Below, piece by piece: positions 9,445 through 18,915 of a DNA stretch of 64,000 bases (its first letter is position 1; the number at the start of each line of letters is the position of its first letter). A program made the position numbers and the translations under genes. The DNA is from Cyclobacterium marinum DSM 745. Its GTDB lineage: Bacteria; Bacteroidota; Bacteroidia; Cytophagales; Cyclobacteriaceae. The stretch covers positions 3,640,001 to 3,704,000 of the forward strand of contig NC_015914.1 in the NCBI RefSeq assembly GCF_000222485.1. The letters run 5' to 3'. The notes beneath the pieces are model-generated. The model ran no database searches. It was not told the origin of the DNA and saw nothing but the letters and a program-made list of their open reading frames with translations.

Positions 9445-10221
9445 ATGAAAAATATACGATCCAAGAGAATTTTCACTGACCCCGGTTTAGGCCTATTTCA
9501 GCAGGATATAAGGACCTATAATGCCGAAGATTATAAAGTATGGGAAACCCTTTTTATCAAACAGTCAAAAAAACTGCCGGAAGTGGCGGCAAATGCATAT
9601 AGGCAGGGGTTCCAAGCTTTGCGCTTGTCTGAAGAAAAGATAGTGAACCTAAAAGAGGTCTCCTACCGATTAGGAATGAATACCGGATGGCGGGTACAAG
9701 TGGTACCTGGTCGCGTTAGTGAACACTTGTTTTTTAGTCTACTTCAGGGCAAGAAATTCCCTGTTACCTCTTGGCTAAGAAGATTGGATGAATTGGATTA
9801 TCCAATAGAGCCGGATTTGTTTCATGATGCTTTTGGCCATGTGCCCTTGTTGATGAATGAAAGCTTTTCCCAATTTTTACAAGGTTTAGCCGCTATTTCT
9901 TTAAGGTATATAGACAACCCATTGGCTTTAGCCTTGCTAGAAAGGGTTTATTGGTACACAGTGGATTTTGGTCTAATTAAAGAAAAAGATGGGCTCAGGG
10001 CCTATGGTGCAGGCATACTTAGTTCCTCGGGAGAAATGTATTATAGCCTTTCAGATGAGCCCAAGCATTGTGCCTATGAGGTAGAGGAGGTTATGAATAC
10101 TCCATTTTGGAAAAATAAATTTCAAGACAAGTATTTTATTGTGAATAGTTTCGAAGAACTAACGAACTCTCTTCCACTTATTGAGGAAAAAGTAGCCGAA
10201 CTTTTGCAAAAAGCGGAGTAA
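9445..10221 (+). CDS. phhA: Phenylalanine 4-monooxygenase (aromatic amino acid hydroxylase)
   Basis: Non-haem iron, pterin-dependent hydroxylase converting phenylalanine to tyrosine. The iron-site motif FHDAFGHVPLL gives His127 and His132, correctly spaced. The third ligand position, normally Glu in a TVEFGL motif, reads TVDFGL here (Asp174), an unusual conservative change. The 258-residue length fits bacterial single-domain enzymes with no ACT domain. I take the ATG at 9445; a TTG at 9433 would add four residues. It stands alone, near the aromatic biosynthesis operon but in a separate unit. Confidence 0.92.
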   Translation: MKNIRSKRIFTDPGLGLFQQDIRTYNAEDYKVWETLFIKQSKKLPEVAANAYRQGFQALRLSEEKIVNLKEVSYRLGMNTGWRVQVVPGRVSEHLFFSLLQGKKFPVTSWLRRLDELDYPIEPDLFHDAFGHVPLLMNESFSQFLQGLAAISLRYIDNPLALALLERVYWYTVDFGLIKEKDGLRAYGAGILSSSGEMYYSLSDEPKHCAYEVEEVMNTPFWKNKFQDKYFIVNSFEELTNSLPLIEEKVAELLQKAE

Positions 10222-10288
10222 AAATGGGTGATTTTAACGGAATTTTTTAATCTTAGCACTTCTTTTTCCATAATAATCCAATCACCTT

Positions 10289-11881
10289 ATGTTCGTCCTG
10301 ATTAAGAAGTTCTTATTGTTAGTTTTATTATTGCCCACCACTTTTTTTCTCCAAGCTCAGGAGATTGACAGTTTAGATATTTATTTGGCCATAGGCCAGT
10401 CCAATATGGCGGGGAGGGCAGATATTTTAGCTGATTTGGAAGCGCCGGTGGAAAGTGTTTATCTCTTTACCGGAAAAGAATGGTTACCGGCAGCCAATCC
10501 ATTAAACCTCTATTCCACCGTGAGGAAAGTGGTGAGCATGCAACGGCTTAGTCCTGCCTATGGATTTGCCAGGAAAATGCAAAATTACAACCAAGATAGA
10601 AAAATTGGCCTAGTGGTCAATGCAAAAGGAGGCAGTGTAATAGATGAATGGCTTCCCGGCACCCTGTTTTTTTCTGAAATTATAGACCGAGCTAGACTTG
10701 CCGCAGAAAGTGGTAAAATAAAAGGAATTATTTGGCATCAAGGTGAAGGAGATGTTAAGGAAGCAGATCAGTATTTAGGTAAAATTAGTCATTTGATTAC
10801 TGCCTTACGTGACAGCTTGCAGTTACCGGGTTTACCTTTTGTGGCCGGGCAATTGTCAAATGACAAAAGTAATAGAAAAGCACTTAATGATACCTTGTTA
10901 AACCTTCCCAAGGTTGTACCTTATACGGGGCTAGCCTTATCTTTTGGTACAACTACCTTTGATAGTACGCACTTTGATAGTCCGAGTCAGGTTTTATTGG
11001 GAGAGCGATATGCTGATCAAATGATACAATTAATGGAAGAAAAAAAGAAAAGGAAAAGCTTTTCCTTTGGCGTGTTGTCAGACATACAATATGCTGATGT
11101 AGAGACCGTTGGAAAGCGAAACTATAGAGGTGCTTTGGAGACCCTTAGGCGAACCATTCCTTATTTAAACGCTTACGATCTTAAATTTACAGTACACCTT
11201 GGGGATTTAATAGATCGTGATTTCGAAAGTTTTGAAGCCCCTTTGTCCATTTTAGAAGAGAGCAATGCTCCCATTCATTACGTTTGGGGGAATCATGATT
11301 TTTCAGTTTTGGATAGCCTTAAACAAAAAGTTGGCAATAAAATAGGGAACGAAAAAGGATACCATTCCTTCGAGATTGGAGACGTGGTTTTTATGATGGT
11401 AAATGGTATGGACATAAGTGTAGGAGGCCATCAGGAAGGTTCTATCCAACACGATGAAGCATTGAAGATGATGCAGATTTTAGAGGCAGAAGGAGCAAAC
11501 AATGTAAAACCTTGGAATGGAGGCGTAGGTAAGGAACAATTGGAATGGATGGAAGCGGTGGTCAATAAAGCTGAGGAAGAAGGAAAACGTGTTGTCGCTT
11601 TTTGTCATTACCCGCTATTGCCGGAGAATGGGCTCCACTTGCTCAATCATAAAGAAGTGTTGGAGAGCATAGGTAACTCTCCTGCCATGGTTGCTTGGCT
11701 TTCCGGACATCATCATGCGGGCAATTATTATATGGATGAAAACGGGATGCACCACCTGACTTTTTTAGGTATGGTGGAGGCTGAATCTCCTGCCCTAGGT
11801 GCCATTGTGACGGTAGAAAAAGATAAATTAATAATTCATGGCATAGGAGATGAAGAGGATCGAATCCTGAATTTCAGGTAA
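10289..11881 (+). CDS. Secreted two-domain protein: SASA/CE6-type esterase fused to metallophosphoesterase
   Basis: Signal peptide about 1-23 ending LQAQ. Residues about 28-245 are an SGNH-type carbohydrate esterase/sialate O-acetylesterase-like domain: GQSNMAG with the likely nucleophile Ser38, NAKGGS, and WHQGEGD. Residues about 255-530 are a calcineurin-like phosphoesterase: SDIQYAD, GDLIDRD, WGNHD, FCHYP and GHHHAG, the full metal-ligand series, closest in style to ADP-ribose/CDP-alcohol diphosphatases. Acetyl-ester removal and phosphoester cleavage in one exported polypeptide is unusual. Substrates are unknown. No operon partner is tight on either side. Confidence 0.85.
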   Translation: MFVLIKKFLLLVLLLPTTFFLQAQEIDSLDIYLAIGQSNMAGRADILADLEAPVESVYLFTGKEWLPAANPLNLYSTVRKVVSMQRLSPAYGFARKMQNYNQDRKIGLVVNAKGGSVIDEWLPGTLFFSEIIDRARLAAESGKIKGIIWHQGEGDVKEADQYLGKISHLITALRDSLQLPGLPFVAGQLSNDKSNRKALNDTLLNLPKVVPYTGLALSFGTTTFDSTHFDSPSQVLLGERYADQMIQLMEEKKKRKSFSFGVLSDIQYADVETVGKRNYRGALETLRRTIPYLNAYDLKFTVHLGDLIDRDFESFEAPLSILEESNAPIHYVWGNHDFSVLDSLKQKVGNKIGNEKGYHSFEIGDVVFMMVNGMDISVGGHQEGSIQHDEALKMMQILEAEGANNVKPWNGGVGKEQLEWMEAVVNKAEEEGKRVVAFCHYPLLPENGLHLLNHKEVLESIGNSPAMVAWLSGHHHAGNYYMDENGMHHLTFLGMVEAESPALGAIVTVEKDKLIIHGIGDEEDRILNFR

Positions 11882-11931
11882 ATACCCTGCCTTTAAATTT
11901 TCTTTTCAAAAAGGCCTGAGGACTTTCCGCT

Positions 11932-11959
11932 TTTGGTACTGGATTAATTTTTATATTTG
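11932..11959 (+). promoter_or_regulatory. Putative Bacteroidota-type promoter for the parE unit
   Basis: Exact -7 box TATATTTG at 11952-11959 with TTTG at 11932-11935; the spacer is 16 bases, shorter than the usual 19-20, which lowers confidence. Confidence 0.4.
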
Positions 11960-11977
11960 CTGCCTAAATAGAAAATT

Positions 11978-12490
11978 ATGTACACCCGTTTTGCTAAATT
12001 CTTTTACTTCCTATCAATAGGATTATTTTTGTTCGTTTTTCTGTATGCTTATGCTTCCATGCCGGACTTTGCCACCTACGAGCAAAACAGCAAAGGATTG
12101 CCTGTAAAGCAATTAAGTAAGGAAAGCTTCTTTTATTTTACAGTCATTCTGTTTTTTGTTTACAATGTCCTTTTGGTAATTCCGGGGAAAATGATAGAAA
12201 TGAAAGGAAGGAATGCCTTACGCAGACTTTTTCCGGTAGGAGATATTTATAGAGATCGGATTTTAGCATGGATATATTCTTTTATCGGTGTACTTAATCT
12301 ATGCGTAAGTATCATGGTTTTTTATATCCATAGCCTCACCAATCAAAATGAGATTAGAAATTCTGAATACAATGTTTTCTTTTACCTTGTCCCCATTTTG
12401 CTGGCAGCATGGGTTATAGGCTTATTTTTATTGCTGGTAGGAAAAATGAAACAGGTAAAACAGGTACAGTTTAAGGCAGATAACAGTTAA
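11978..12490 (+). CDS. Conserved membrane protein of unknown function
   Basis: A 170-residue protein with four predicted membrane segments (about residues 7-27, 50-70, 96-118, 135-156) and short charged loops. I recognise no domain and no catalytic motif. It ends three bases before the parE start, so it is very probably co-transcribed with topoisomerase IV subunit B, although the pairing does not by itself suggest a role in DNA topology. Confidence 0.75.
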   Translation: MYTRFAKFFYFLSIGLFLFVFLYAYASMPDFATYEQNSKGLPVKQLSKESFFYFTVILFFVYNVLLVIPGKMIEMKGRNALRRLFPVGDIYRDRILAWIYSFIGVLNLCVSIMVFYIHSLTNQNEIRNSEYNVFFYLVPILLAAWVIGLFLLLVGKMKQVKQVQFKADNS

Positions 12491-12493
12491 AAT

Positions 12494-14398
12494 ATGGCAG
12501 GAAACGTACAATACACCGAAGATAGTATAAAGTCCCTCGATTGGAAAGAGCATATCCGCTTAAGACCGGGTATGTACATTGGAAAGCTGGGAGATGGAAG
12601 TGCACAAGATGATGGGATATATGTTTTGGTGAAAGAAATCCTTGACAACAGTATCGATGAACACATGATGGGAAATGGTCGAACCATTGAGGTGAAGATC
12701 AGCGAGCACAAAGTGGAAATCAGAGATTATGGTAGGGGAATTCCGTTGGGAAAGGTCATCGATTGTGTTTCCAAGATCAATACGGGGGGAAAATATGACT
12801 CCGGTGCATTCCAGAAATCGGTAGGATTAAATGGGGTTGGTACCAAAGCAGTGAATGCCTTATCTGAATATTTTAAGGTTCAGTCTTTTAGAGAAGGTCA
12901 AACAAAAGTTGCAGAGTTTAATAAAGGAGAACTGATAGAAGACCGTCCGGTGGTCAAAACCTCGGAAAGAAATGGGACCAAAATTGTTTTTTCTCCGGAT
13001 CCTACTGTCTTTAAGAACTACCATTTTATACCGGAATACCTTGAAAATCAAATTTGGAACTATGCATTCCTGAATAGTGGGTTGACCATTAATTTTAATG
13101 GAGTCAAATATTTTTCTCAGAATGGTCTGCTGGACTTGTTGGACCGAAAAGTAGATGATGATAGCAGAAGATACCCGACCATACACCTCAAGGGCAATGA
13201 TATTGAAATGGCCCTTACCCATACCAATCAATATGGTGAGGAGTATTATTCTTTCGTGAATGGCCAATTTACCACTCAAGGTGGAACTCATTTGGCCGCA
13301 TTTAGGGAGTCTATTGTTAGGTCAATCAGAGAGTTCTTCAAAAAAGATTATGATGCCGCAGATATTCGACAAGGTGTTGTGGCTTCTATTGCGGTTAGGG
13401 TTATGGAACCTGTTTTTGAATCCCAAACTAAAACAAAATTAGGCTCTCACAGCGTCGGACCTGATGGCCCCACCTTGCGGACGTTTGTCAACGATTTTGT
13501 GAAGGTAGAACTTGACAATTACCTGCACAAGCATCCGGATACTGCCAATGCCATTCTCAAAAGAATTCTTCAGTCGGAGAGGGAAAGAAAAGAAATCTCA
13601 GGCATAAAGAAATTGGCCAATGAGAGGGCCAAAAAAGCCAATCTGCACAATAAGAAATTAAGAGATTGTAGGGTTCATTATGATGACAATAAGGCAAAGG
13701 ATGAGCAGAAAAATGAAACCATGCTCTTTATTACAGAGGGTGACTCAGCATCCGGATCAATCACCAAGTCAAGGAATGTGCAGACTCAAGCTGTGTTTTC
13801 CTTAAGAGGAAAGCCACTCAATTGCTTTGGGATGACCAAAAAAGTGGTGTATGAAAATGAAGAGTTTAACCTTTTGCAACATGCCTTAAATATTGAAGAT
13901 GGGATTGATGGATTGAGGTATAGAAAAATTGTAATTGCAACTGATGCCGATGTGGATGGTATGCATATTCGCCTCTTGATCATGACCTATTTTCTACAAT
14001 TCTTCCCGGATTTGGTGAAAAATGGACACCTTTTTATACTTGATACACCACTTTTTAGGGTGAGAAACAAGAAGGAAACCATTTATTGCTACTCTGATGA
14101 GGAGCGACAGCGTGCCATACATAAATTAGGTAAAACGTCAGAGATTACGCGATTCAAGGGGCTAGGTGAAATATCTCCTAGTGAATTTGGAGGCTTTATT
14201 GGTGAAAATATCCGTTTGGAACCTATTATCTTAAATAAGGAGACGAAAATTGCCGATTTGCTTGGCTTCTATATGGGGAAAAATACTCCTACCAGACAAG
14301 AATTTATTATTAATCGCTTAAAGGTTGAAAAAGACCTGGATCTGGGAGCAGAGGATAAGGCAAATGGGGAAGATAGCGAAGAAAAGGAAGTTGCGTAG
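12494..14398 (+). CDS. parE: DNA topoisomerase IV subunit B
   Basis: ATPase subunit of the type IIA topoisomerase that decatenates chromosomes. GHKL ATPase motifs are visible: [16 protein letters not shown] and GVNGVGT-like GLNGVGTKA. The TOPRIM domain carries EGDSASGS and [10 protein letters not shown], and the C-terminal signature is RFKGLGE. The 634 residues lack the insert often found in GyrB, and the pairing with the downstream parC supports ParE over GyrB. The gap to parC is 153 bases. Confidence 0.93.
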   Translation: MAGNVQYTEDSIKSLDWKEHIRLRPGMYIGKLGDGSAQDDGIYVLVKEILDNSIDEHMMGNGRTIEVKISEHKVEIRDYGRGIPLGKVIDCVSKINTGGKYDSGAFQKSVGLNGVGTKAVNALSEYFKVQSFREGQTKVAEFNKGELIEDRPVVKTSERNGTKIVFSPDPTVFKNYHFIPEYLENQIWNYAFLNSGLTINFNGVKYFSQNGLLDLLDRKVDDDSRRYPTIHLKGNDIEMALTHTNQYGEEYYSFVNGQFTTQGGTHLAAFRESIVRSIREFFKKDYDAADIRQGVVASIAVRVMEPVFESQTKTKLGSHSVGPDGPTLRTFVNDFVKVELDNYLHKHPDTANAILKRILQSERERKEISGIKKLANERAKKANLHNKKLRDCRVHYDDNKAKDEQKNETMLFITEGDSASGSITKSRNVQTQAVFSLRGKPLNCFGMTKKVVYENEEFNLLQHALNIEDGIDGLRYRKIVIATDADVDGMHIRLLIMTYFLQFFPDLVKNGHLFILDTPLFRVRNKKETIYCYSDEERQRAIHKLGKTSEITRFKGLGEISPSEFGGFIGENIRLEPIILNKETKIADLLGFYMGKNTPTRQEFIINRLKVEKDLDLGAEDKANGEDSEEKEVA

Positions 14399-14551
14399 AG
14401 GGGAAGTAAATATTCCGTTATAAGTTCTGATTCACCTAAGCATAATAATGAACCGTTGCCGGTAGTAAAATTTTTCATATATCAACCTATTTATAGGCGT
14501 TAAGTGTTTTGAGGTATAACTCAAAAACTCAAGTAAAAATGAAGTTTATTC

Positions 14552-17146
14552 ATGAGTGAAGAAAAAGATTTACCAATAGAAGGAAATGAAGGCTTACAAA
14601 ATGTTGTGCCTGTTTCCGGAATGTATCAAGATTGGTTTTTGGATTACGCTTCCTATGTTATTTTGGAGCGTGCAGTACCTGCGATAGAAGATGGCTTTAA
14701 GCCTGTACAACGCAGGATCATGCACGCCATGAAAGAAATGGATGATGGCCGTTTCAATAAAGTCGCCAATATCATAGGGCAATCCATGCAATACCACCCT
14801 CATGGTGATGCCTCCATTGGTGATGCCATAGTGAATTTAGGGCAAAAGGACTTGCTGATAGAAACCCAAGGTAACTGGGGAGACGTTAGAACCGGAGACG
14901 GAGCTGCTGCTGCCAGGTATATTGAGGCGAGGCTTTCCAAGTTTGCACTGGAGGTAGTTTTTAATCCCCAAACAACAGAATGGCAACTTTCCTACGATGG
15001 AAGAAAAAAAGAACCGGTAACTCTTCCTGTTAAGTTCCCTTTATTATTGGCACAAGGAGTAGAAGGTATTGCTGTTGGCTTGAGTACAAAAATCCTTCCT
15101 CATAACTTCTGTGAATTGATTGAGGGCTCAATCCAAATCCTAAAAGGAAAGAAAACCAATATTCTTCCCGATTTCAATATGGGAGGCTATGCCGATTTTT
15201 CGGAGTACAATGAGGGCCTTAGGGGAGGGAAAGTTAAAGTCCGAGCTAAAATAGAAGAAGACGATAACCGAACTTTGTTGATCAAAGAAATTCCTTACGG
15301 AACTACCACCAACTCCCTGATTGAGTCCATCATCAAGGCCAATGATAAAGGGAAGATAAAGATCAAAAAAGTTGTTGACAACACCGCAAAGGATGTTGAA
15401 ATAATGGTTCAATTGGCACCGGGTCAGTCCCCCAATATGACCATTGATGCGCTGTATGCCTTTACAGACTGTGAAGTAAGCATTTCACCCAATGCTTGCG
15501 TAATTATTGATGACAAGCCTGTTTTCCTTTCTGTTAACAAAATATTGGAATACAACACCTTCCAAACAAAGGATTTGTTGAACCAGGAATTGGAAATTAG
15601 GAAAAGTGAATTGTTAGAGAAATTGCTCTTCTCTTCACTTGAAAAGATATTTATCGAGAACAGGATTTATCGGGATATTGAGGAATGTGAAACCTGGGAA
15701 GCTGTTATTGAGACAATAGATAAAGGCCTTGAGCCATTTAAACCTGAGTTTTACAGGGAAATCACCAAGGAAGACATCATTCGGTTGACTGAAATTAAAA
15801 TCAAACGTATTTCTAAGTTTGATACTTTCAAGGCAGATGAGCTGATGAGGAAACTGAATGAAGAATTAGAGGAAGTGAACCATCACCTGCAAAACCTAAC
15901 CGATTATGTCATTCAATATTACTCCGACCTATTAAAAAAATATGGCAAGGGCAGGGAAAGAAAGACAGAAGCCAGAACATTTGATACCATTGCTGCCAAT
16001 ATCGTAGCAGCTAACAATGCCAAATTGTATGTAAACAGGGCCGATGGCTTTGTAGGCTATGGTTTGAAAAAGGATGAATTCGTTTGCGAATGTTCAGACT
16101 TGGATGATATCATAATTTTCCGAAGAGATGGCGTATGTATGGTAACCAAAATTCAGGACAAAGGGTTTGTAGGTAAAGACATTATCCATGTGGCAGTCTT
16201 CCGGAAAGGGGATGAAAGGATGGTATACAACCTGATTTATTTGGATGGAGGTTCGGGAAGAACGATGATCAAGAGATTCCAGGTACTAAGTGTAACGAGG
16301 GATAGAGAATACGTACTTACCAAAGGTACCAAAGGAACTAAAGTGCTTTACTTTACAGCAAATGCCAATGGGGAAGCAGAAATTGTAACTGTTTTCCTTA
16401 CTGCCGGGGCCAAGGCAAGGGTTAAGGTGTTTGACTTCGATTTTAAAGATCTGGAAATCAAAGGACGTGGAGCCAAGGGAAATATCCTCACAAAATACCC
16501 TGTTAGGAAAATTCAACTTAAAATGGAAGGAGTGTCTACTTTGGGTGGATTGGACATTTATTTTGACCCTTCTGTAGGTAGGTTAAATACGGATGAAAGA
16601 GGAGATTTTGTAGGGAATTTCTTAGGAGAAGACAAAGTATTGGTCTTCTATAAAGATGGGAATTATGAGTTGACCACCTTTGAATTGACCAACCGGTATG
16701 AACCGGAGAATATATTATTGATCGAAAAATATGACCCTGAAAGCGTGGTGTCATCCATTTATTATGATGGTGTAAATAAGATGCATTATGTGAAAAGGTT
16801 CGTGATCGAAACTTCTACCTTAAACAAGAAATTTAACTTTATCTCAGACCATAAGCAATCCAAGCTAACCGTGGTTTCCACAGAGAAGCAGCCTCAGGTA
16901 AAAGTTAAATTTAAGCTGGACAAAGAAGTAGAAGAAAAGGTTTACGATATGGATATGTTGATAGATGTAAAAGGATGGAAATCTGTCGGCAATCGATTAA
17001 GCAACCATAAAGTGATAAATATTTCTTTGGTGGAATCAGCCAAACCGGAAAAGAAAAAGGAGAACCCCGTAAAAAACAATGATTCGGAGGAATCCAAAAA
17101 TGGTTCAGGAGAAGATGATGACAAAGAACAGTTAGGGCTGTTTTAA
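14552..17146 (+). CDS. parC: DNA topoisomerase IV subunit A
   Basis: DNA-cleaving subunit. The breakage-reunion domain is seen in VQRRIMHAMKEMDD, HPHGDASIGDA and AAARYIEARLS, with the catalytic Tyr at residue 123. From about residue 480 a beta-pinwheel C-terminal domain follows, with degenerate repeats and no clear GyrA box (QRRGGKG), which favours ParC. The last 50 residues are a charged, Lys/Glu/Asp-rich tail. TrmH follows after 11 bases. Confidence 0.93.
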   Translation: MSEEKDLPIEGNEGLQNVVPVSGMYQDWFLDYASYVILERAVPAIEDGFKPVQRRIMHAMKEMDDGRFNKVANIIGQSMQYHPHGDASIGDAIVNLGQKDLLIETQGNWGDVRTGDGAAAARYIEARLSKFALEVVFNPQTTEWQLSYDGRKKEPVTLPVKFPLLLAQGVEGIAVGLSTKILPHNFCELIEGSIQILKGKKTNILPDFNMGGYADFSEYNEGLRGGKVKVRAKIEEDDNRTLLIKEIPYGTTTNSLIESIIKANDKGKIKIKKVVDNTAKDVEIMVQLAPGQSPNMTIDALYAFTDCEVSISPNACVIIDDKPVFLSVNKILEYNTFQTKDLLNQELEIRKSELLEKLLFSSLEKIFIENRIYRDIEECETWEAVIETIDKGLEPFKPEFYREITKEDIIRLTEIKIKRISKFDTFKADELMRKLNEELEEVNHHLQNLTDYVIQYYSDLLKKYGKGRERKTEARTFDTIAANIVAANNAKLYVNRADGFVGYGLKKDEFVCECSDLDDIIIFRRDGVCMVTKIQDKGFVGKDIIHVAVFRKGDERMVYNLIYLDGGSGRTMIKRFQVLSVTRDREYVLTKGTKGTKVLYFTANANGEAEIVTVFLTAGAKARVKVFDFDFKDLEIKGRGAKGNILTKYPVRKIQLKMEGVSTLGGLDIYFDPSVGRLNTDERGDFVGNFLGEDKVLVFYKDGNYELTTFELTNRYEPENILLIEKYDPESVVSSIYYDGVNKMHYVKRFVIETSTLNKKFNFISDHKQSKLTVVSTEKQPQVKVKFKLDKEVEEKVYDMDMLIDVKGWKSVGNRLSNHKVINISLVESAKPEKKKENPVKNNDSEESKNGSGEDDDKEQLGLF

Positions 17147-17157
17147 CCCATACCGCT

Positions 17158-17850
17158 ATGGAGCAATTGGACAAAGATGAACTGGCTTTTCTAGCCTATC
17201 TTTCCGACTACGTCACTCCCCATAAAAAAGCTTTGATAGACAAAGTACTGGGAGAGAGGACTCGATACATAACTCTTGTTCTAGAAAATATTTATAAACC
17301 TCACAATGCCTCAGCCGTTCTTAGAACGGCTGATTGCTTTGGTATTCAGGATGTTCATGTCATTGAGGGCGATAACAGTTATGATATCAATCCCTATGTT
17401 ACCAGAGGAGCCGCTCAATGGGTAGACTTGCATAAATATGACAATGCATCGGGAAATGCAACAGAGGATTGTATCAAACAACTCAAACATAATGGCTATA
17501 AAGTTGTGGTCACTAGTCCCAGAGAAGGTAGTTTGCCGGTGAGTGATTTGCCCATAGATCAGCCGCTTGCTCTGATTTTTGGCAATGAACATGAGGGAGT
17601 AAGTCAAGCGGCCATGGAAGCGGCAGACGGTTTGGTGCATATACCCATGAAAGGATTTACTGAAAGTTTTAATATTTCAGTGAGTGCAGCCATTTGCCTG
17701 TATGCACTTCAGGAAAAAATCGGAGGGGAGTCAATGGATAATTATTCATTAAATGAGGAAGAAAAGTTAAAGTTAAAGTACCGCTGGTACCAAGAGATAG
17801 TCAAGCATTCTGCAGCCCATAAACGGGCATTTTTTCATAATAGAAAATAA
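17158..17850 (+). CDS. trmH: tRNA (guanosine-2'-O-)-methyltransferase, SpoU/TrmH family
   Basis: SPOUT-fold 2'-O-methyltransferase, probably acting at tRNA G18. Family motifs are NIYKPHNASAVLRTADCFG (motif 1), IFGNEHEGVS (motif 2) and IPMKGFTESFNISVSAAICLY (motif 3, knot region), shown here split as IPMKGFTESFN and SVSAAICLY. N- and C-terminal helical extensions give 230 residues, matching TrmH rather than the rRNA enzyme RlmB. It follows parC closely and is likely in the same transcript. Confidence 0.9.
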   Translation: MEQLDKDELAFLAYLSDYVTPHKKALIDKVLGERTRYITLVLENIYKPHNASAVLRTADCFGIQDVHVIEGDNSYDINPYVTRGAAQWVDLHKYDNASGNATEDCIKQLKHNGYKVVVTSPREGSLPVSDLPIDQPLALIFGNEHEGVSQAAMEAADGLVHIPMKGFTESFNISVSAAICLYALQEKIGGESMDNYSLNEEEKLKLKYRWYQEIVKHSAAHKRAFFHNRK

Positions 17851-17943
17851 GGACTGCCGGCTTTAATATCGATTTATTTCCTTAGGAATTCTTCCACATG
17901 AAGATGGAGACTCTGTCTTTTGACGAGTTATTCGAGACATGGT

Positions 17944-18360
17944 TTAGGCTTTTTTTGACCGCATCGCTTTAACTTTAGAGATGGATGAGTCCTCCAGAAA
18001 TTTTTCGTAGGCCTCGGTTTCTCTTCCATAAAGCGCAATTTTACCAAGATGATCACTATGGATTCCAAAACCGTATCTTTTGGTTAAAGGTGAAGCCCTT
18101 AAACAAGGTTGGCCCTTAGAAAAAAAAATGTTTCTTGCTTCCGGGTACTCCTTTTGGCTAAGGTCATTGCGCAGGGCATAAATTTCAAATAGCAATTCAT
18201 CTGAAGTGAATCGGTATGGCTCCTTGCTAATCATTTCATATTGAAGATTGGCAACTGATTTTTTATTGCCCTTTAGTGGAGGAACTTGTCCATTTTCTGC
18301 CAGGCAATCAGCGGCAACTTCAATAAAGGTATTAAAGTAATTGGTGGAATGTACTTTCAT
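17944..18360 (-). CDS. DUF6157 family protein
   Basis: A 138-residue soluble protein of the DUF6157 type: it begins with the TNYFNTFIEVA block, then LQYEMI, PYRFTSDELLFE, and a FFSKGQPCLRASPLTKRYGFGIH core near the middle, here quoted as FFSKGQPCLRAS and KRYGFGIH. Function unknown; members occur widely as solitary genes. No signal peptide or membrane segment. It is convergent with trmH and has no tight neighbour. Confidence 0.75.
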   Translation of the reverse strand: MKVHSTNYFNTFIEVAADCLAENGQVPPLKGNKKSVANLQYEMISKEPYRFTSDELLFEIYALRNDLSQKEYPEARNIFFSKGQPCLRASPLTKRYGFGIHSDHLGKIALYGRETEAYEKFLEDSSISKVKAMRSKKA

Positions 18361-18749
18361 ATTTTAAAATGAGAAGGTAAGGTAAGCAACTTGTTTATTC
18401 GTTCACAAAATATTAAAACCATATGGTTTCAGATAAATCTAAACAATTTTAATGTTATTCAATCGGTCCGTTACCATTTTTCTATTTAATAAGGTAGCCT
18501 TATAGCTGGTGAAAACACACTATTGCGAGTTTTCTACAATAAAGTTGGCAAAAAGCAGAAATTTCGAGGCTAAAAAAGAAAGTTTATTTTTTATTTGGAA
18601 TATTCCGAGTGGGGAAGGTTTTAGGCTACTGAGCCATAGGAAGATTAGCCCGGATTGAGTCATAGCATGTTTATTTCGGGTTGAAGAAGTGGAAATAATT
18701 TTTTTTCCTGATTACTTTAGTGAATGAATAAGATAAGCAAGGGCTAATC

Positions 18750-18781
18750 TTTTTATTTAACCCGCCGAATTTGCATATTTG
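18750..18781 (+). promoter_or_regulatory. Putative thrS promoter
   Basis: TTTT at 18750-18753, 20-base spacer, CATATTTG at 18774-18781. The same -7 octamer and spacing occur at the tRNA-Met promoter in this window. It predicts a 5' leader of roughly 130 bases before thrS. Confidence 0.45.
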
Positions 18782-18860
18782 CAGTTCATAAATCAGGAAA
18801 ATGCTTTACTTTTGAGGCCTTGCGCTATAATCGTAAAAAATACACTGGTTTTGGCGAAGA

Positions 18861-18902
18861 ATGAGTTTAAAAGCACCTGTTTGTAAAGGTGATTTATCAT
18901 AA
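18861..18902 (+). other. Possible 13-residue leader ORF and hairpin before thrS
   Basis: ATG at 18861 opens a 13-codon frame ending TAA 13 bases before the thrS ATG. It contains a CACCT/AGGTG stem (18874-18891). No threonine codon is present, so classic attenuation by threonine starvation is unlikely. Could be chance. Confidence 0.25.
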
Positions 18903-18915
18903 ATAAAAGGAATGC

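Larger units (their letters stand above)
18361..18915. other. Intergenic region upstream of thrS
   Basis: About 555 bases without a gene between divergent DUF6157 and thrS. The distal part is AT-rich with nothing I can name. The proximal part holds a candidate promoter, a 13-codon reading frame and a small hairpin (listed separately). Confidence 0.6.
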
